Shown: positions 41,690 through 54,215, counted from the first letter of the stretch. The stretch: DNA of 64,000 bases from Elgaria multicarinata webbii (GCF_023053635.1 NC_086172.1:93648181-93712180), one strand, 5' to 3'. Numbers and translations: made by a program. The notes: a model not told the origin generated them from the sequence alone.

Positions 41690-43340
41690 AACGTGGAGTG
41701 ATTTACTCACTTGCATCTCGACCTACATACCTTTACATGGAAGTAAGTCTCAGTTGGAAAGGAATTTCAAATTTGAATGGAACTCCTTGCCAAGGCGCTT
41801 TCTTGGAGCCAAAACAGATATGTGTAGCAGTTATGTCTGCTTTTCATTATTACTCTAGAGTACGTGTAGGGGCCCCTGATCTGTATCGTAACCCCCCTCG
41901 CACCTACTTTAGAGGTTTGTTTTGTTTTTTAAAAAAAGACCTAGCAGCTGGACACATATTTAGGTTGTAACCCACTACACAGCCATTGCTCTCATTGGGG
42001 CTTACTTCTGAGTAGACGTGTTTAGAACTGCACTGCTAAAGTAATGTCTGTTTTGGCCCTTAGGGTCAGGCTAACCCAGACGAGAGAGCTGAATTCAAAA
42101 CTGTGTACGATGTAACCAAATACGTTTTTGTATCTACTGTTCTATTTGATCCCAGTTTCTTCGCTTGATATAAGACTAAAGGATCGTCATCACGAGTTTG
42201 CAATAATTCCAGATCGTTCCTGCCGGCGTGCCTTGTATTATTTTGTACCGTCTGCTTTCAGCGCTTCAAGGATGCTCCCAAATCGTCCCCTTTCCGCCTT
42301 TGAAATGGGATTGGTTTCTAATGAATACCTACCACCTGATGCTTCTTCTGTGGATTGATTGATATAACACGCCTCACAATCCGAAATCAGATAGGAGCTA
42401 GGGTTCCTCATATTATACTGTTCGGATATTTGGGGGGGGGGAGCCCCTTTTTTAAAACAGATCTCGGTGTAAGACAATACTTGCTGTGTTGGTATGAGAA
42501 AGTAACATATTCAAGAGTAAGTCATACAAAGTAGGTAAAGCAACGTCTGTTATTGGGCAGGTGCCTGTTGGTATAGGCGTATGCAAGTTTACGAATTACA
42601 CAGGTCTCCTCATCAGATTTCTTAAATTCCTATGGAGAGGAGAGAGATTGCTCCCTGTAAATTGTAACATTTTCTTAATTTGTGTGACAATTTCTTTTTC
42701 AAAGAGAGAGAGAGATTGGAGAAAGAAGTTCAGACCATCTGTCAATGAAAAAGTGTACATGTGTTAAAACATTAATCTTACAGTTGTTCTCTACAAGCTT
42801 AATTCCACTAGGATATCTTGCAAACTAAACTAGGAGAAATGAATTGTATTTAGAATCATGAAGGGTACTCGGTGCAAACTTAGCTGGTTAAAAACTGAAT
42901 GGAATGAGAAGAACAGTTGAAATTAGGATTTGTTATAGATGTGCATCTAATAGAATTTCAAGCAGCCCAGCAACACTGGATGAGTTTAAGCTTCTCATCT
43001 TGGAATGGTCCATCAGGATTGTAGGTTACTAAATATTACTGGAATTTGGGGAGGAATATCAGAATTAGACTTGAAACAAGAAGATGCTTTTTTAAAAAAA
43101 GCAGTCACGACTTTTAAAAACTACTTATTCTTCCGAAGGCAGAATGGAAATAGACCAGAATATCTTAGATTGTGTGGACAGTGTGCAAGCAAAGGAGAAA
43201 AGCTTCTATAAAGTTCAAAATATTTACCCCCCCGCCCGCCCCCATGAATTGAAATAAAACCAGATCAGGGCAAGCCCACACAAAGTTTCCCTTTCCATGT
43301 CGATTTATGGACGGATGGATATTTATCACGCTAGAGCTCT
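41690..43340. other. AT-richer spacer between CpG islands
   Basis: Holds fold-back repeat fragments near 41690-41750 and 41960-42040. No exon, RNA gene or other repeat is recognised. Confidence 0.5.
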
Positions 43341-44345
43341 GTCTGGGTGGATTTTTTAGGATTCTACCCAAGCCCGCAAATCTGGGCTTCAGAGACTTCG
43401 GTGGCGGATGGAGGCTCCTTTCTTGGCCTTTGGGAATGTGTGTGCAGCTATTTTAAAACTGAAACGTTTCCCTGTCATGATCTGATCCTTCTAGAAAAGC
43501 GCGTGTGTGTGTGCGGGTGGGAAGGGGAGATGGTGGAAAAGGGGGTGGGAGGTGGGAAAGGCATGACCCAAAATACAAAGCCAAACAATCAACAAGCGTC
43601 TCCTCTGTTCTGGGGGCTTGGAGGAGGCTGCCTTCCGCGCGCCTCAGCCCTCCAACCCTTTCGCCTAGGTGCGAATAATATCAAAAGACAGAGCCACGTC
43701 GGTTTTTCCACTTTTGTTTGCTCACACGATCCCGGCGGCCCCTGACACTTTGAAAAGCCTCTTTCAAGGTTTGACTTGGAGGGGGGCGGTGTCTGCCCCC
43801 CCCCACTGCCACCGCTGAATTCCGAAAAAGAAATGATTGAAAGACTTTTCTCTTTCATGCAACACTAAACACACACACACCAAATAAACCTCTCCTTGAT
43901 TTACTTTCTCCATCCCTTTACAGCTCTCCCTTCTCTTGCCTAGCCTCGGTTTTTAATTAACACTTCTAGGGAAGTGGAAGTTCCTAAAACGCCTGTCTGT
44001 GTTGTTTTGCGCGGAGAAGGGGGTGATGGTGGTGCGCACGAGCGCAAGGGACCAGCTCGGAAGGCTGGGGCAGCCCCCAGCAGCATTTCTGCTTGCCCCA
44101 GGCACGGATCTCGCCCCCACCCGGACTTGAAGTTGCGCGCCCACCTGCCTTCGCCCCCAGCCCCGCTTTCGGTGGCCAGTGCAGACAGTCGCGATTTCAT
44201 CCCGCGGAAGCCGGTTGCGGGATGGTTCTTCTCCCCTTTGATTCCAAATCCCGAATTTTCTTCTTTTCACACTCCGGCCTTCGGCAAACTGCTGCCCTCC
44301 TCCTTCCAAATCAGGTGTAATGCGTCGCACCCCGCGCCTTTCCCT
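43340..44345. promoter_or_regulatory. CpG-rich island with G-rich tract
   Basis: Moderately CpG-rich. Near 43515-43558 a plus-strand series of GGG to GGGGG runs could form a G-quadruplex. No transcript boundary is visible. Confidence 0.4.
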
Positions 44346-44349
44346 TTAA

Positions 44350-46010
44350 GTTACTCGGAAGTAAGTCCTTTTGATCTCGGTGGAACTGACTTCCAAGTCA
44401 GTTTACCCTGATTGCTACTCGCTTTTGCTTAATTTTGTAGAGGATTAGCAGCCCGCTCTTGTACACCTTTACTCAGAAGTAGGTCCCACTCTCTCCAATG
44501 GGACTTCCTCCCAAGTAAGTGTGCGTCGTATCGGGCTGCAAGAGAGAAAGTTTTAGTCTTCTCTTATAACTTTTGCTGCTTGGTCCTGACGATTAGCCCT
44601 GGGAAATGAGTCAATGTGGCTTCCTCTGCACACTACCTAACGAAGTAAGACCCATCGAACTCAGTGAGATTTACTTCTGAGTAAACATGCGTTGGCTCGT
44701 TCCACGACGGTGTTTAGGATTGAAGGCCTCTTTACTTATGTGAGCGGATAACTTTTGTATCCTTTTCGGTCTGAAATTACTCTTCTGCCTCCTTCCTCCA
44801 GTTCTCCCCTCATCTTTCCTTTCCTTCTGTCCCACGTTGCTCCTTCCTCATTTCAGTCTACATCACCCTTTCTTAAAAGTTCTAGGTACATGGTGCGTAA
44901 GAAAGGAATCATTTTACATTAACCTCTCTTGAGAAGAAGGCGTCTTTCCGTTCTAATCTCCCCTTCAGCTTTCTATTCAGCCTTGCCAGTCATTTAATCC
45001 TACAGGCCTATTCTATGTCGGGTTACTCGAAAGTAAGCTTAGCATTCGGTAGGCTTACTCGCAAGTAAGTGTGTACAGGATCCCATCCTTAATCAGCATG
45101 GCTCCGGAGAATCAAGATTTCGTTCCATCCCATATTATGCCGCCCTCCCTTCGAGGTAGGCCGACTGATTCAATGGAATAAAGGAGGCGTCCTGTCCACA
45201 CTTACCGAAAGTCCAAATGTAAACAGGTAAAGGAGAATCGGATTGTAGTTGTGCTTAAAGTCAGTGAGAGTTCCAAAACCTATCCCAAATGTTCTCGGAA
45301 GCCAATCCTATTGGCTTCCATGGGATTCACTTCCAGGTTAGTGTGTCTAGAATAGCAGCCGAAGGCTGAAAGTATGTGCACCTTGATCCTGGAGTTAATC
45401 CCGCTGAAATCAGAGTAAACGTGCGCGGCTGCAATCTTTCTATTCACCCTCAGAGAGACTTACTCCTGAGTAAACATGCGGTGTACAGTATCTAATATGC
45501 ATGTAAGAATCACAGAAAGTGAGATTTGAAAGTGCAATCAATAGGGCACGATCCTGCCTAAACTAAGTCCTGGCTTAACTTTGCCATTTAAATGAATGGG
45601 ATTTACTAGAAATATTAACTTTGACTGGATTGCGACCATACCTGATTAATATTAAGTTCCATTGAAAATAATGAATAACTAATTTCCAGCAAAGGCTTAA
45701 ATTCTAGGTACGCGCACACTGGGACTTACTTTCGAGTAGGCATGCATGGAATCCGATTGCGCCTGATTGTCCTAAACACGTTTGCATAGAAGCCTTTTAT
45801 TTCCGAGTAAAAGTCTGCTGCAGTCCTACGAGCGCTTGTTTGGGAGTGAGTCTCATGAAATACTAAACTCTAACTTGGAAGTAACTCCTATTGACTACAA
45901 TCGCTTTGCCTGCTAATAACAACAGCCCAAGTCTGCCAATGTTTACTCGGAGGTGTGTTCAGTGGGGCTTACTCCCAGGAAAGAGTGCGTACCTAGAACT
46001 ACAGCCTGGG
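44350..46010. repeat. Dense cluster of short fold-back repeats
   Basis: At least ten diverged copies of one element of about 60-90 bases lie in 1.66 kb: about 44350-44408, 44457-44540, 44629-44696, 45003-45088, 45302-45362, 45383-45435, 45441-45492, 45545-45640, 45708-45765, 45773-45830 and 45940-46010. Shared words are GGAAGTAAGTCC, GGGACTTACTTCTGAGTAAA, CATGCG and ATCCTAT. Copies differ from one another, so they are separate old insertions or an old, decayed array. Confidence 0.75.
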
Positions 46011-46425
46011 GCCAATAGCTCTTACAGTGGCGATTGCGACCGAACTGGGGTAGGGGGGTGGGGGAAGAGTTGTAGCTGGCCATGTGCGCATGCCGTGGCT
46101 GGGAGGCGCGCGCGGGGTGGGTGGAGGGAACACCGAGAATGAGATTTCGCTTTCTCTTTTGCGCTCACTTTCTCTCGGGTCGTTCAGTTTCACACTCACC
46201 CTTCCCGCTCCCTCCCTGCCTGCCTCTCGGCTGTGCGCTTGTTGGTGTGTGTGCGTGTGTGTTGTCTCATCTTGCCTTTGCCGTGGGGTGGGGAGGGGTG
46301 GGGGGGTTGTTTGGTGGCGGCGATATAGCAGCCCTGCTTGCGTTCGCCTTTCTCAGATCAATGCCCCTGGCCACTCACTCACTTTCTGATGTTGCGCGAC
46401 GGGAAATGCTTTGAATACTTACGAC

Positions 46426-46438
46426 ATGGCCGCTCACA
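46426..46438 (-). other. Minus-strand splice donor ATGTC|GTAAGTA
   Basis: On minus the sequence GCGGCCATGTC runs into GTAAGTATT, a full match to the intron side of the 5' splice site. It would end a minus-strand first exon in the CpG island. Confidence 0.35.
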
Positions 46439-46660
46439 TTGATTGCCAAGATTGACAGCAGTAAAGCAGCAGCGCCTTCGCTTGCATCGGGAGGGAGTGA
46501 GAAAGACGGCGGCGGCGCGGGGGAGGGGGCAACGTGGGGGGAAGCCAAGCCCAACAACAAATAATAATGAATCCGATTGTAACTAAATCTCCAGGCAACC
46601 CGTCAGCAAACTTCTCCTGACGATCTGGCGCCCTGCCTATCCATGGCCCGGAGAAACATC

Positions 46661-46687
46661 ACCACCACCAGCAGCAGCAGCAGCAGC
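46661..46687. repeat. (ACC)n/(AGC)n trinucleotide run
   Basis: ACC units pass directly into AGC units near the CpG island edge. Confidence 0.85.
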
Positions 46688-47399
46688 TTGACTGTAGCTC
46701 CTTTAATTCATTTCTTTCGTTAGTATATTATTTGCAGCTTATTCACCCTACCTTACAATCAGTCACTTCTTTCTCCTTCCCTCCCTCTGCTGCACAATTC
46801 TTATTATTATTACTATTACTATTTAAAAGGAAGGACTCCCAAGGCTTTTTAAAAAATCGCCACACTGGATCTCGAAGAAGGTAACTAGGAAAAGAAACTA
46901 CCCGGCTCACCGCTTATTGTGTTGCTGATACCTGTTGTTGACTGTGTTCGTGTGTGGTGCAGGCTTGGCTTTTGGAGTGGGTTTTTTCGATCATGTTCTA
47001 CGGGCGGCGGCGGCGGCGCGCGGGGGAGGTGGGGCGCTTGTCCGTTTTATTTGTGTCGCCTTATACTAGAGAATACGGTACCCTCTCTCGCGCTGTCTTT
47101 AAGGGCTTGTTAGTTGCAATTGACCAAAGCGGCCGCCGCAACAGCAACAGCAGCGTCCGGCGGTAGATTGTGAAGTTAAGAGATTTCTGAATGAATCTCC
47201 GGCACGATTGCTCGCTCCTAGGCTTTTTGGGCAGGGGGGTGTCGGTGGCGGCGTATGGGAATGGGATGGGAAAACGCGAGCTGATGGAGAAAGTCCTCTT
47301 TACGCTTCTAACCTGGGGTGAGTTTTCCTGAGAGGGTCCTGAGGTTGCATAAAGATCCCGCTACTCTGAAATCACAACACTGCCGCTTCCCTCCACCCA

Positions 47400-48260
47400 T
47401 TCCCTTCCGCCATCCAAGTGGCGTCTATTTTAAAACGTAGTGACAGATCAGCGTTGTATTTTAAGATCACCCGCTGCTTGCGAACACATGGCGCTCGAGA
47501 GATACTGTACGTAAGAGTGATACTAACATAGGCAGGCGAGCGAGCGAGAGAAAGCGGCGGGAAGGGAGGGGGGAGGGAGCGAGAGGAAGAAAGAAATAAA
47601 GCCCTTAAATCAATATTTGGGAGCAGAAAGCTGCTGTCGTTTCTCCGAAGGGGTTCGCCTTCTCCCGCAGATAGAATAAGGATGGGAGAACAAGGACTAT
47701 TGCTAGCGGCTTTAAATCCTCCGTTAACTTTGAGGTGGGTAAACTTGTCGAGAAGTTCGCCGCTAGTGTGCTTATATATCTGTGGAGCAGATCTTTAAGA
47801 AAGGAGAGAGAGAGAGATTGGACTGCTAGGTGGTAATACTGCGTTTGACCACAGAGGGGCAGTAAATCGAGGATCTCCTGTTCCGGTGGCGCCTTATCTC
47901 TCTGCAGGCAGACGCTGGGATAAAGTTATACCGAAAACTTTAAAATTGATATCACACCCTAATTTGTGTTCCACAGGGAGGGGGAGAGAAAAAAAGAGAG
48001 AGCCCAACAACACACAGGGCTCTGCTTACACCATGAGAAGGGGAGCTCTTGGCTGCATTGTGGGCTCGCCCAACATTCAGCTGGGGATTTCTTGCTGTGT
48101 CTTAGCTCTTGCCGGAGGTCATGCAAATCGACCTTAAAAGAATGCATAAGCCATAAATTAAAATAAACCCCGTAGCCACGGGCTGATCCATAAGTAGACA
48201 ATACCTGGACAAAACGGCTTCCTTTGCGAGCGGGAAGAAAAGAATAGTGGCTAAAGTAAA
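47400..48260. promoter_or_regulatory. Candidate regulatory segment with octamer and AGGTCA half-site
   Basis: Repeat-free sequence with AGGTCATGCAAAT at 48116-48128, combining a nuclear-receptor half-site with a perfect octamer (ATGCAAAT). CCATAAATTA, which is homeodomain-type, lies about 20 bases on. Conservation is not tested. Confidence 0.4.
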
Positions 48261-50514
48261 CCCAAAGTAAGTTCCTAGGAAGTATTTTTTTTAAAGTTTA
48301 ATTTAATTTGCATTAAATGTTGTTCTCGTCTGTTACTATTTCGTGCAACTCTAATTGCAAGGAAACTGCCTTGATGAACAGTTTAAAACGGACTCGCAGA
48401 AATGTGGGTGAGGAAAGGGGCTTTGGTTTCTCCTTTTCCTTATTAATTGCTGTTTCTTGTTTGTGATTTTGAAGACGGATCCCTTTTAAATGGCGCGTAC
48501 GTAAGATGTGTTGATGTGGAGATCTTTTGACCTTTTCATATTTTGTTGAAGTCTGGGTTGTCTTCTCCAGAACTGCGTGTCCCTTCGATAGGCACTCTTG
48601 TGTTTTGTGGCTGATTCTCTGACGCGTTTTGCTTTATGTTGCTTTTCTTTTCTTTTCTTTTTTGAACTATCGCCCTACAAAGATTCTTAAAATTATGTAA
48701 GTGGGAGGACGATTAGAATGACTCTCTTAGCGCTCTCTGCTTGATTTAGTGGTAAAACAGAGGTGGCTTTTTGAGACAGTTGTAGGTATGCGCGCATCTG
48801 TGGGACAGTACATGCCGGCACGGTTGCACATTCACACGATATCCATGCTGCTTGCACGTGTATACTTTCACCGGCTTTCTGTTGCTACCAGCTCTACAGT
48901 CTTTCCGCTTTCCTTTGCCTTTCCGCGCCGCTTTGCAGTCCGGGTTCCTCTTGCCTGCCCGCGCTTGGGGAGGAGAGCAGGGCCTTGGGGTCAATCAGAG
49001 GCACAGATCATATTGATTTGATTGCTGCTGCCGCCCCTGCTTTGCGCAGGACTCATTTCTCGGGTGTTTAAGGACGGCGAGAAGGGAGTGCAAGTGGCAA
49101 ATGTGAAAAGGCAATTGAGCGTTGTTGTGTCTGGGTGTCAGGGAGACCTCGCCGGGGCTTGGGAGCCTGCGGACAGGAGATTAGTTGAGTCCTCCAGGGT
49201 GTTTCCCCAAAAGCGCAGACAGGCAAACTTTCCGAGATAAACATGGTCTCTTCGCCTGTTGTTAGGCAGATAAGGAATATGAGTTGCATGTAGGTTTCTT
49301 TTAAATCGGCGCTGAGTGGGCAAATTGTGAACCTATTTTAAATTTGAATGGGGGAGGGTAAAAGGTAAAGATTTCCAAAAACAACAACAACACATTTTCA
49401 TATTTTTATTGACGATCTGATTGTAGCGAGATGCTTATCGTTTTCAAGCAGCGAACATTTTACTTTTTCAAAAATCCTGCAGCGATGTAAAGAGAATTTG
49501 GGAGATGGGAAAGAGGTAGAAACAGGTTTGAGAATCCAATTACATCGCACTTGTACTGAATCCCTCGTGTGCTCACCCACTGCATTAAACTGCCTTGACA
49601 CAAAGCAATTAAAAAAAAAAAGAAGACACCAAATTTGTCATACAATGCAACCTGTTATCTGAAAGTTTTGAAAACCTTGTGCAAAATGAGGTGTTCAGGG
49701 TGCTTTCTTTTTTGCACTTGATTTCTATATGTACGACATCTCCCTTTTATAATTAGTAACCGTATCTAGAAGAAGTTAATCTTATTTAAAAATAAAATTG
49801 ATCCTGCCCTCCTACCCCTCAAATGTATTTTTAGGGAGGTACATAATAATTAGGTTACTTGGATTACGTTTGCAGCTTGAAGTAGCTTGACACCTGGCAG
49901 AGAACTCCTTAAGCGTTTTCTTTAAACTCTGCCTCCTTCTCCTTAACTGCATTTCTTATAATACATTCTTGTGTTAAGTGAGAAAGGCTGTTTGTAAAAC
50001 AATCCCCTGGCTAGTCCCAGTGTTGGGTGAAGCTGATCTTCTAATGGCATTTTGTTTTGAACAGTTGCTGTAGTTGAAGTTCCCTCATAAGGTAAGGTGG
50101 CACTGGCTCTGAAAGGAGGTCCAAATGCCACATTTATAATTAGACTGCCAATTCAGCACATTGTATCCATTGCTATACAGGGATATACTGCTGTGTCTGG
50201 CCTCTCTCAATAGCCTGTATTCAGAATTAGCCAATTCAACTACTTCAACTTTGGAATCAAATTTAGAATAGGCAATGAGAGAAGGGAAAGAAAGAAAACA
50301 ATAACTCTCCCTCTCTCTCTCTCTCTCTCTCTCCTCAGCCGGCTATTAAAAGCCAAAGAATATAAGGAAAGCAATCCATACAATGTAGCTGGAATCCATA
50401 CATCAAATGCGAGTTTGACAAGAGGCTTTTTTCCCTTTAAAAAAAAAAGTACTTTGGGGGAAGGGAATAACCGCCCAGTGTGGTGGCAGGAAAAATATTT
50501 CCTTAGCCTTTACA

Positions 50515-50559
<45 letters not shown>

Positions 50560-50700
50560 TGTGACACATAAACTAAAAAAGAATGGTCAAAAGAATACGA
50601 CAATTACACCTGCCCTTATATCGGAACACAAATCACTGGAGAAACCTGACAAGGAAAGCCTTAAGCCGCCTCCCTTGAAGACGTAAGAAGAAGGAACTTC
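48260..50700. other. Spacer between islands, no supported gene
   Basis: Mixed-composition DNA. Minor simple repeats; (CT)n at about 50305-50334 followed by CCTCAG, a potential splice acceptor without a paired donor nearby. (GT)n/(GA)n at 50515-50558. Confidence 0.5.
50515..50558. repeat. (GT)10(GA)12 compound microsatellite
   Basis: A GT run passes directly into a GA run. Confidence 0.95.
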
Positions 50701-50710
50701 TGCTAGCAGC

Positions 50711-50740
50711 AGCCTGCCTGCCTGCCTGCCTGCCTGCCTG
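50711..50740. repeat. (GCCT)n tandem repeat
   Basis: About seven GCCT units at the edge of the CpG island. Confidence 0.9.
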
Positions 50741-50744
50741 AGCT

Positions 50745-51500
50745 CTCTACATTCAGAGCGCTCCAGGGAAGCCGCCGCCGCCTCACCCTAGGGGCAGTTT
50801 GACACCCTTCAGCAGACAGCGAGGGAATAGGATGTTGGGGCGGGAGAAGGTCATTTGCATTCGCAGGCCCTTCCCTCCAATCAATGACCTTCTAATTCTC
50901 GGGAAAGGAAGGCGCTGAGCTTTAGGGTTAGCTGGTGATCCTCGCGCACGCGGCATGGGGTCGGTGGGTGGGGGGGAGAGGAGAGGAGGGTGCGTCGGTC
51001 GAACTTCTTCAAACTAAAGTCCTGCTGTGCTAGTGTGGAAGCAACTGGTGAACTGCAGCAGGAGGAGGGATATGTGATGGCGGTTAAGTGCGCGGGCTGC
51101 GGCAGGGTCCGCTGGGAAACTGGGGTGGTGAGTCGGCCCGGGGGTGTTAGTGGCTTTTCTGTGAAGTTTTCCCACAGACAGTGGTGCGGCGGCGGCTATA
51201 ACAGGCGGGGGAAGGGCGGCAGCGGCGAAGAACACGCGCCGTGGTGCCTCTGTCTCGTAACACGCCGAGCCCCAGCGACGGGACCGGGTGTTGGGGGCGC
51301 CGTTCCCGGCTGATGCTGGCCACGCTCTCTCTTTCTTCCAAGCTCAGTCTCACTTCTCCGGGCAGGCTTGGCTGCAGCGTTTGTTTGAGTCTTTTTTCCC
51401 CTCTCTCTCTCCCTCTCTCGCCCCTCCATTCCCTTTGGCTTGTAATAGTGCCACAAGTTTACACGGCATTCGCCCCAGTGACCTGAATAGGACTACTCTG
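50745..51500. promoter_or_regulatory. CpG island with inverted AGGTCA half-sites and octamer
   Basis: A perfect 10-bp inverted pair GAAGGTCATT (50846-50855) and AATGACCTTC (50883-50892) flanks the octamer ATTTGCAT (50853-50860). CpG-dense sequence runs on to about 51300, with GGCTATAACAGGCGGGGG near 51193, a TATA-like plus GC-box arrangement. A candidate alternative promoter. Confidence 0.55.
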
Positions 51501-53439
51501 GGATAATGTGAGTTATGAAGTGCTGGCTCTTCTAGGGTGTCGCATATAAACGAGTCCCTCACATTCCCTTCAGTGTGTTACAGTACATATAGATAAGTGC
51601 AGGGCTGCTATTGTGTACTTTACATACGCACTCACACACCCCAGTACCACCAGCTGACTCCACATACGTCTCAGGAATGTGTCAGTGATGTACACAAATA
51701 TATTTTGGGAGTATATTCTGTCACTGTGTAATACAATATGCCTGCCTAATTACAATTTTGATAATCGATTTATGTTTGTAAGCTGCTTGGGTAACTTCTG
51801 TTGATAAATGCACTGTAGAAAACTTTAGTTAAAATGAATTCTACATGTTATATCTCGATCCTGTCCCCCTCTTACCTAAATACTGAGTGTATATGTAATT
51901 GTATGTGATCCTTTAATGTGGGTGTGCATTTTGGGCACGTAAATGTGAGTACACTGTCAAGAATCTGTAATAGTTTAGGTAAAAGGAAGAATTTCCATTG
52001 GAAGTGAATGATCTGGCCACACTTAAAGTTTGAATGACTTCTGGTTCAAAAAATAAGTATAAGGATACTGTTGTAGAGATATAGCCTGCTCCTTGCATGT
52101 TTATAAGGATTCATTCTTATCCCCAAATAAGCAGGCGTAAGACTATTGCCTTAAAGTATTTGCATATGTTCTGATCAAGATTTGTTCAGTGTGAGTGGTG
52201 TGTGTATATATGCTCCAATCTACTCACTCTTAAAATAAAAGCAAGATTTTTTTTTTTAAAAAAAAACCTCACCAGAATTGTATACTGTGTAGATAATTGC
52301 AGCACTTCATGCTGAGCTATTCACCTGAGGCACAAAGTAGATTTTTTAAAATCCAGACTTGTATATCTCTTATAGTAGTTCATTTCTGATGTTTTGACCA
52401 GATCTGTTTTAATGAGGGGTCAATGGCAAACAGTTCAGACTGACCTCTTCCTTGAATTTGTTTTACATCCTTGCATTGGAAAACCTAGCAAAGAGATGGA
52501 GACCATCTTTGCTAGCAAAGTAAATATTTTGCTTCTGCTGGACATTCAGAAGTTTCTCCAGTCATAACCTTAATATGTTTGTCAAGCACTTTGATCATCC
52601 TGTGAAATATTCCTTTATCGTTGGTCTTGTACTGCTAAAACATGTATGGGCCCAAATTATAAGGTAGCAGGCATTTTATTTATGTAATGCATCTTATGTG
52701 AAACAAACTACATATAGATAAGAACTGGTACCATGGTACTGGTACTTTCACTATCTGTGTAAGAGCTTCATAGTGAGGTTAAACTGGGTGTGTACTGCAC
52801 TTCACAGGTAGTAAATGCTGTTTGTTTATGTATATTTGTAAAACTAGTGCTTCAGAGTAAATCCTGTACACAGCGATTTTTAACATTTTCTAACAGCGGC
52901 ATTAGATTTACTTTCATTAAATTCTAATTAGTGGGATTTCCCATCATATTAATATTCTTAGGATCGGGGTACTATCATGAAAATAGAGTTCAAGTTGACA
53001 GGATGATACTGGAATGCTGTGATGCTTTTTACAATATAAATAATAATGCGGGTGTAGTTTATTGCAGGAATAGCACACGCAAACATAAACCTTATAAATT
53101 GACATGTCTTCAGTCAATCCTAAATACATCTCTTCCCTTCCACTTTTTTCACAGTGGCAGCAGGTACTTGCAACCAAATTGCAAGTGAAAACTTATTGAT
53201 CATTTTTTAAATAAATATTAAAATCTTAACTATGGTTCTCGTTTCTTTAGATCTATATAAACTAATACAAAAGGATTATTATAAAAAAAAGGTTTACTGT
53301 TTTTGCACTGGAACCTTATTTATTAATTTACAAATGTGTATAACATCTAACATCCCTATTCTAAACAGATTATGCAAAAATGATGCAATGTCTATCAGTA
53401 CTTCATTTAGGGCTGGAGTATAAACCTCAAGCAAATGAG

Positions 53440-53540
53440 CAGCCCATTCCTATGCATGTTTTCTCAGAAATAAGCCCCATTTAGATTGGAACTTCAAACT
53501 GAAATCAATGTGACTTGAATGTCTAAGCATTTTTTTAGGA
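53440..53540. repeat. Short fold-back repeat copy
   Basis: CCATTCCTATGCATGTTTTC then AGAAATAAGCCCCATTTAGA. Diverged member of the common family. Confidence 0.6.
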
Positions 53541-54134
53541 TTAAGGTGTCAAACTATGTGGACTTCAATATGTATATTTACCAGAACAGAAACCCACCAA
53601 TTTAAAAACTAATGAAATGGAATATTGCTGTTTTCAAATATTTCTTATGATAATAGCAAATTAACCCTTTATTATTTTAGTTAAATTTAATATTTTGTTT
53701 TTGTGATTACTATGGAAGGTATTGTGCCAATTTCTAGCTTGCAGTTACCTTGGAAAGTCATGAGTTATTTGGCATTGATGAAACTGCTACATATACCCAT
53801 CGTATATTCAAGTATTCAGTGAAGTTTTAAATAATTCTCTTTCAATTAGTAGAACAGGAACTTGAAAAAATGGATTTCTGTTAAAGAAGCAAGAATCAGT
53901 ACATACCGATTTCCCTTCCCCCTTGCATACTTGACAATTCTTCTATCAGTTTTAGTCTCGCATGTATTTCTAAGGAAAGAGAACTGTCTCATATTTTAAA
54001 TCTCTATTTAGAAGTACTTATTTAATCAGAAAATATAAAGCTAATTAGAGAAATGATTGATTGTTTAGTTGCAGTACAGGTGGATATTTCTGAAGTCAAG
54101 CAAAACATTCCATCAAGCTAAAATGTTTTTCGGT

Positions 54135-54215
54135 TACAATCCTGTATACACAGTTACCTGAGAGTAAGCCCCATTTAACACCAGGGTTCTTACTCTTGAG
54201 CGTGCATACATAAGG
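54135..54215. repeat. Short fold-back repeat copy
   Basis: TTACAATCCTGTATACACAG, TTACCTGAGAGTAAGCCCCA and TTACTCTTGAGCGTGCATAC in the family order. Confidence 0.65.

Larger units (their letters stand above)
46010..47180. promoter_or_regulatory. CpG island with G-quadruplex motif
   Basis: CpG-dense by eye. GGGG at 46285-46288, 46290-46293, 46295-46298 and a G7 at 46300-46306, with single-base loops, form a textbook G-quadruplex on plus. GCGGCGGCGGCGCGCG lies near 47003 and a NotI-type GCGGCCGC near 47130. A plus donor AAG|GTAACT is near 46880 and a minus donor is at 46432. Confidence 0.6.

Noticed and set aside
47845-47872. Possible CTCF site (GACCACAGAGGGGCAGTA)
   Set aside because: Only about 11 of 14 core positions fit without gaps; too weak to call by eye.
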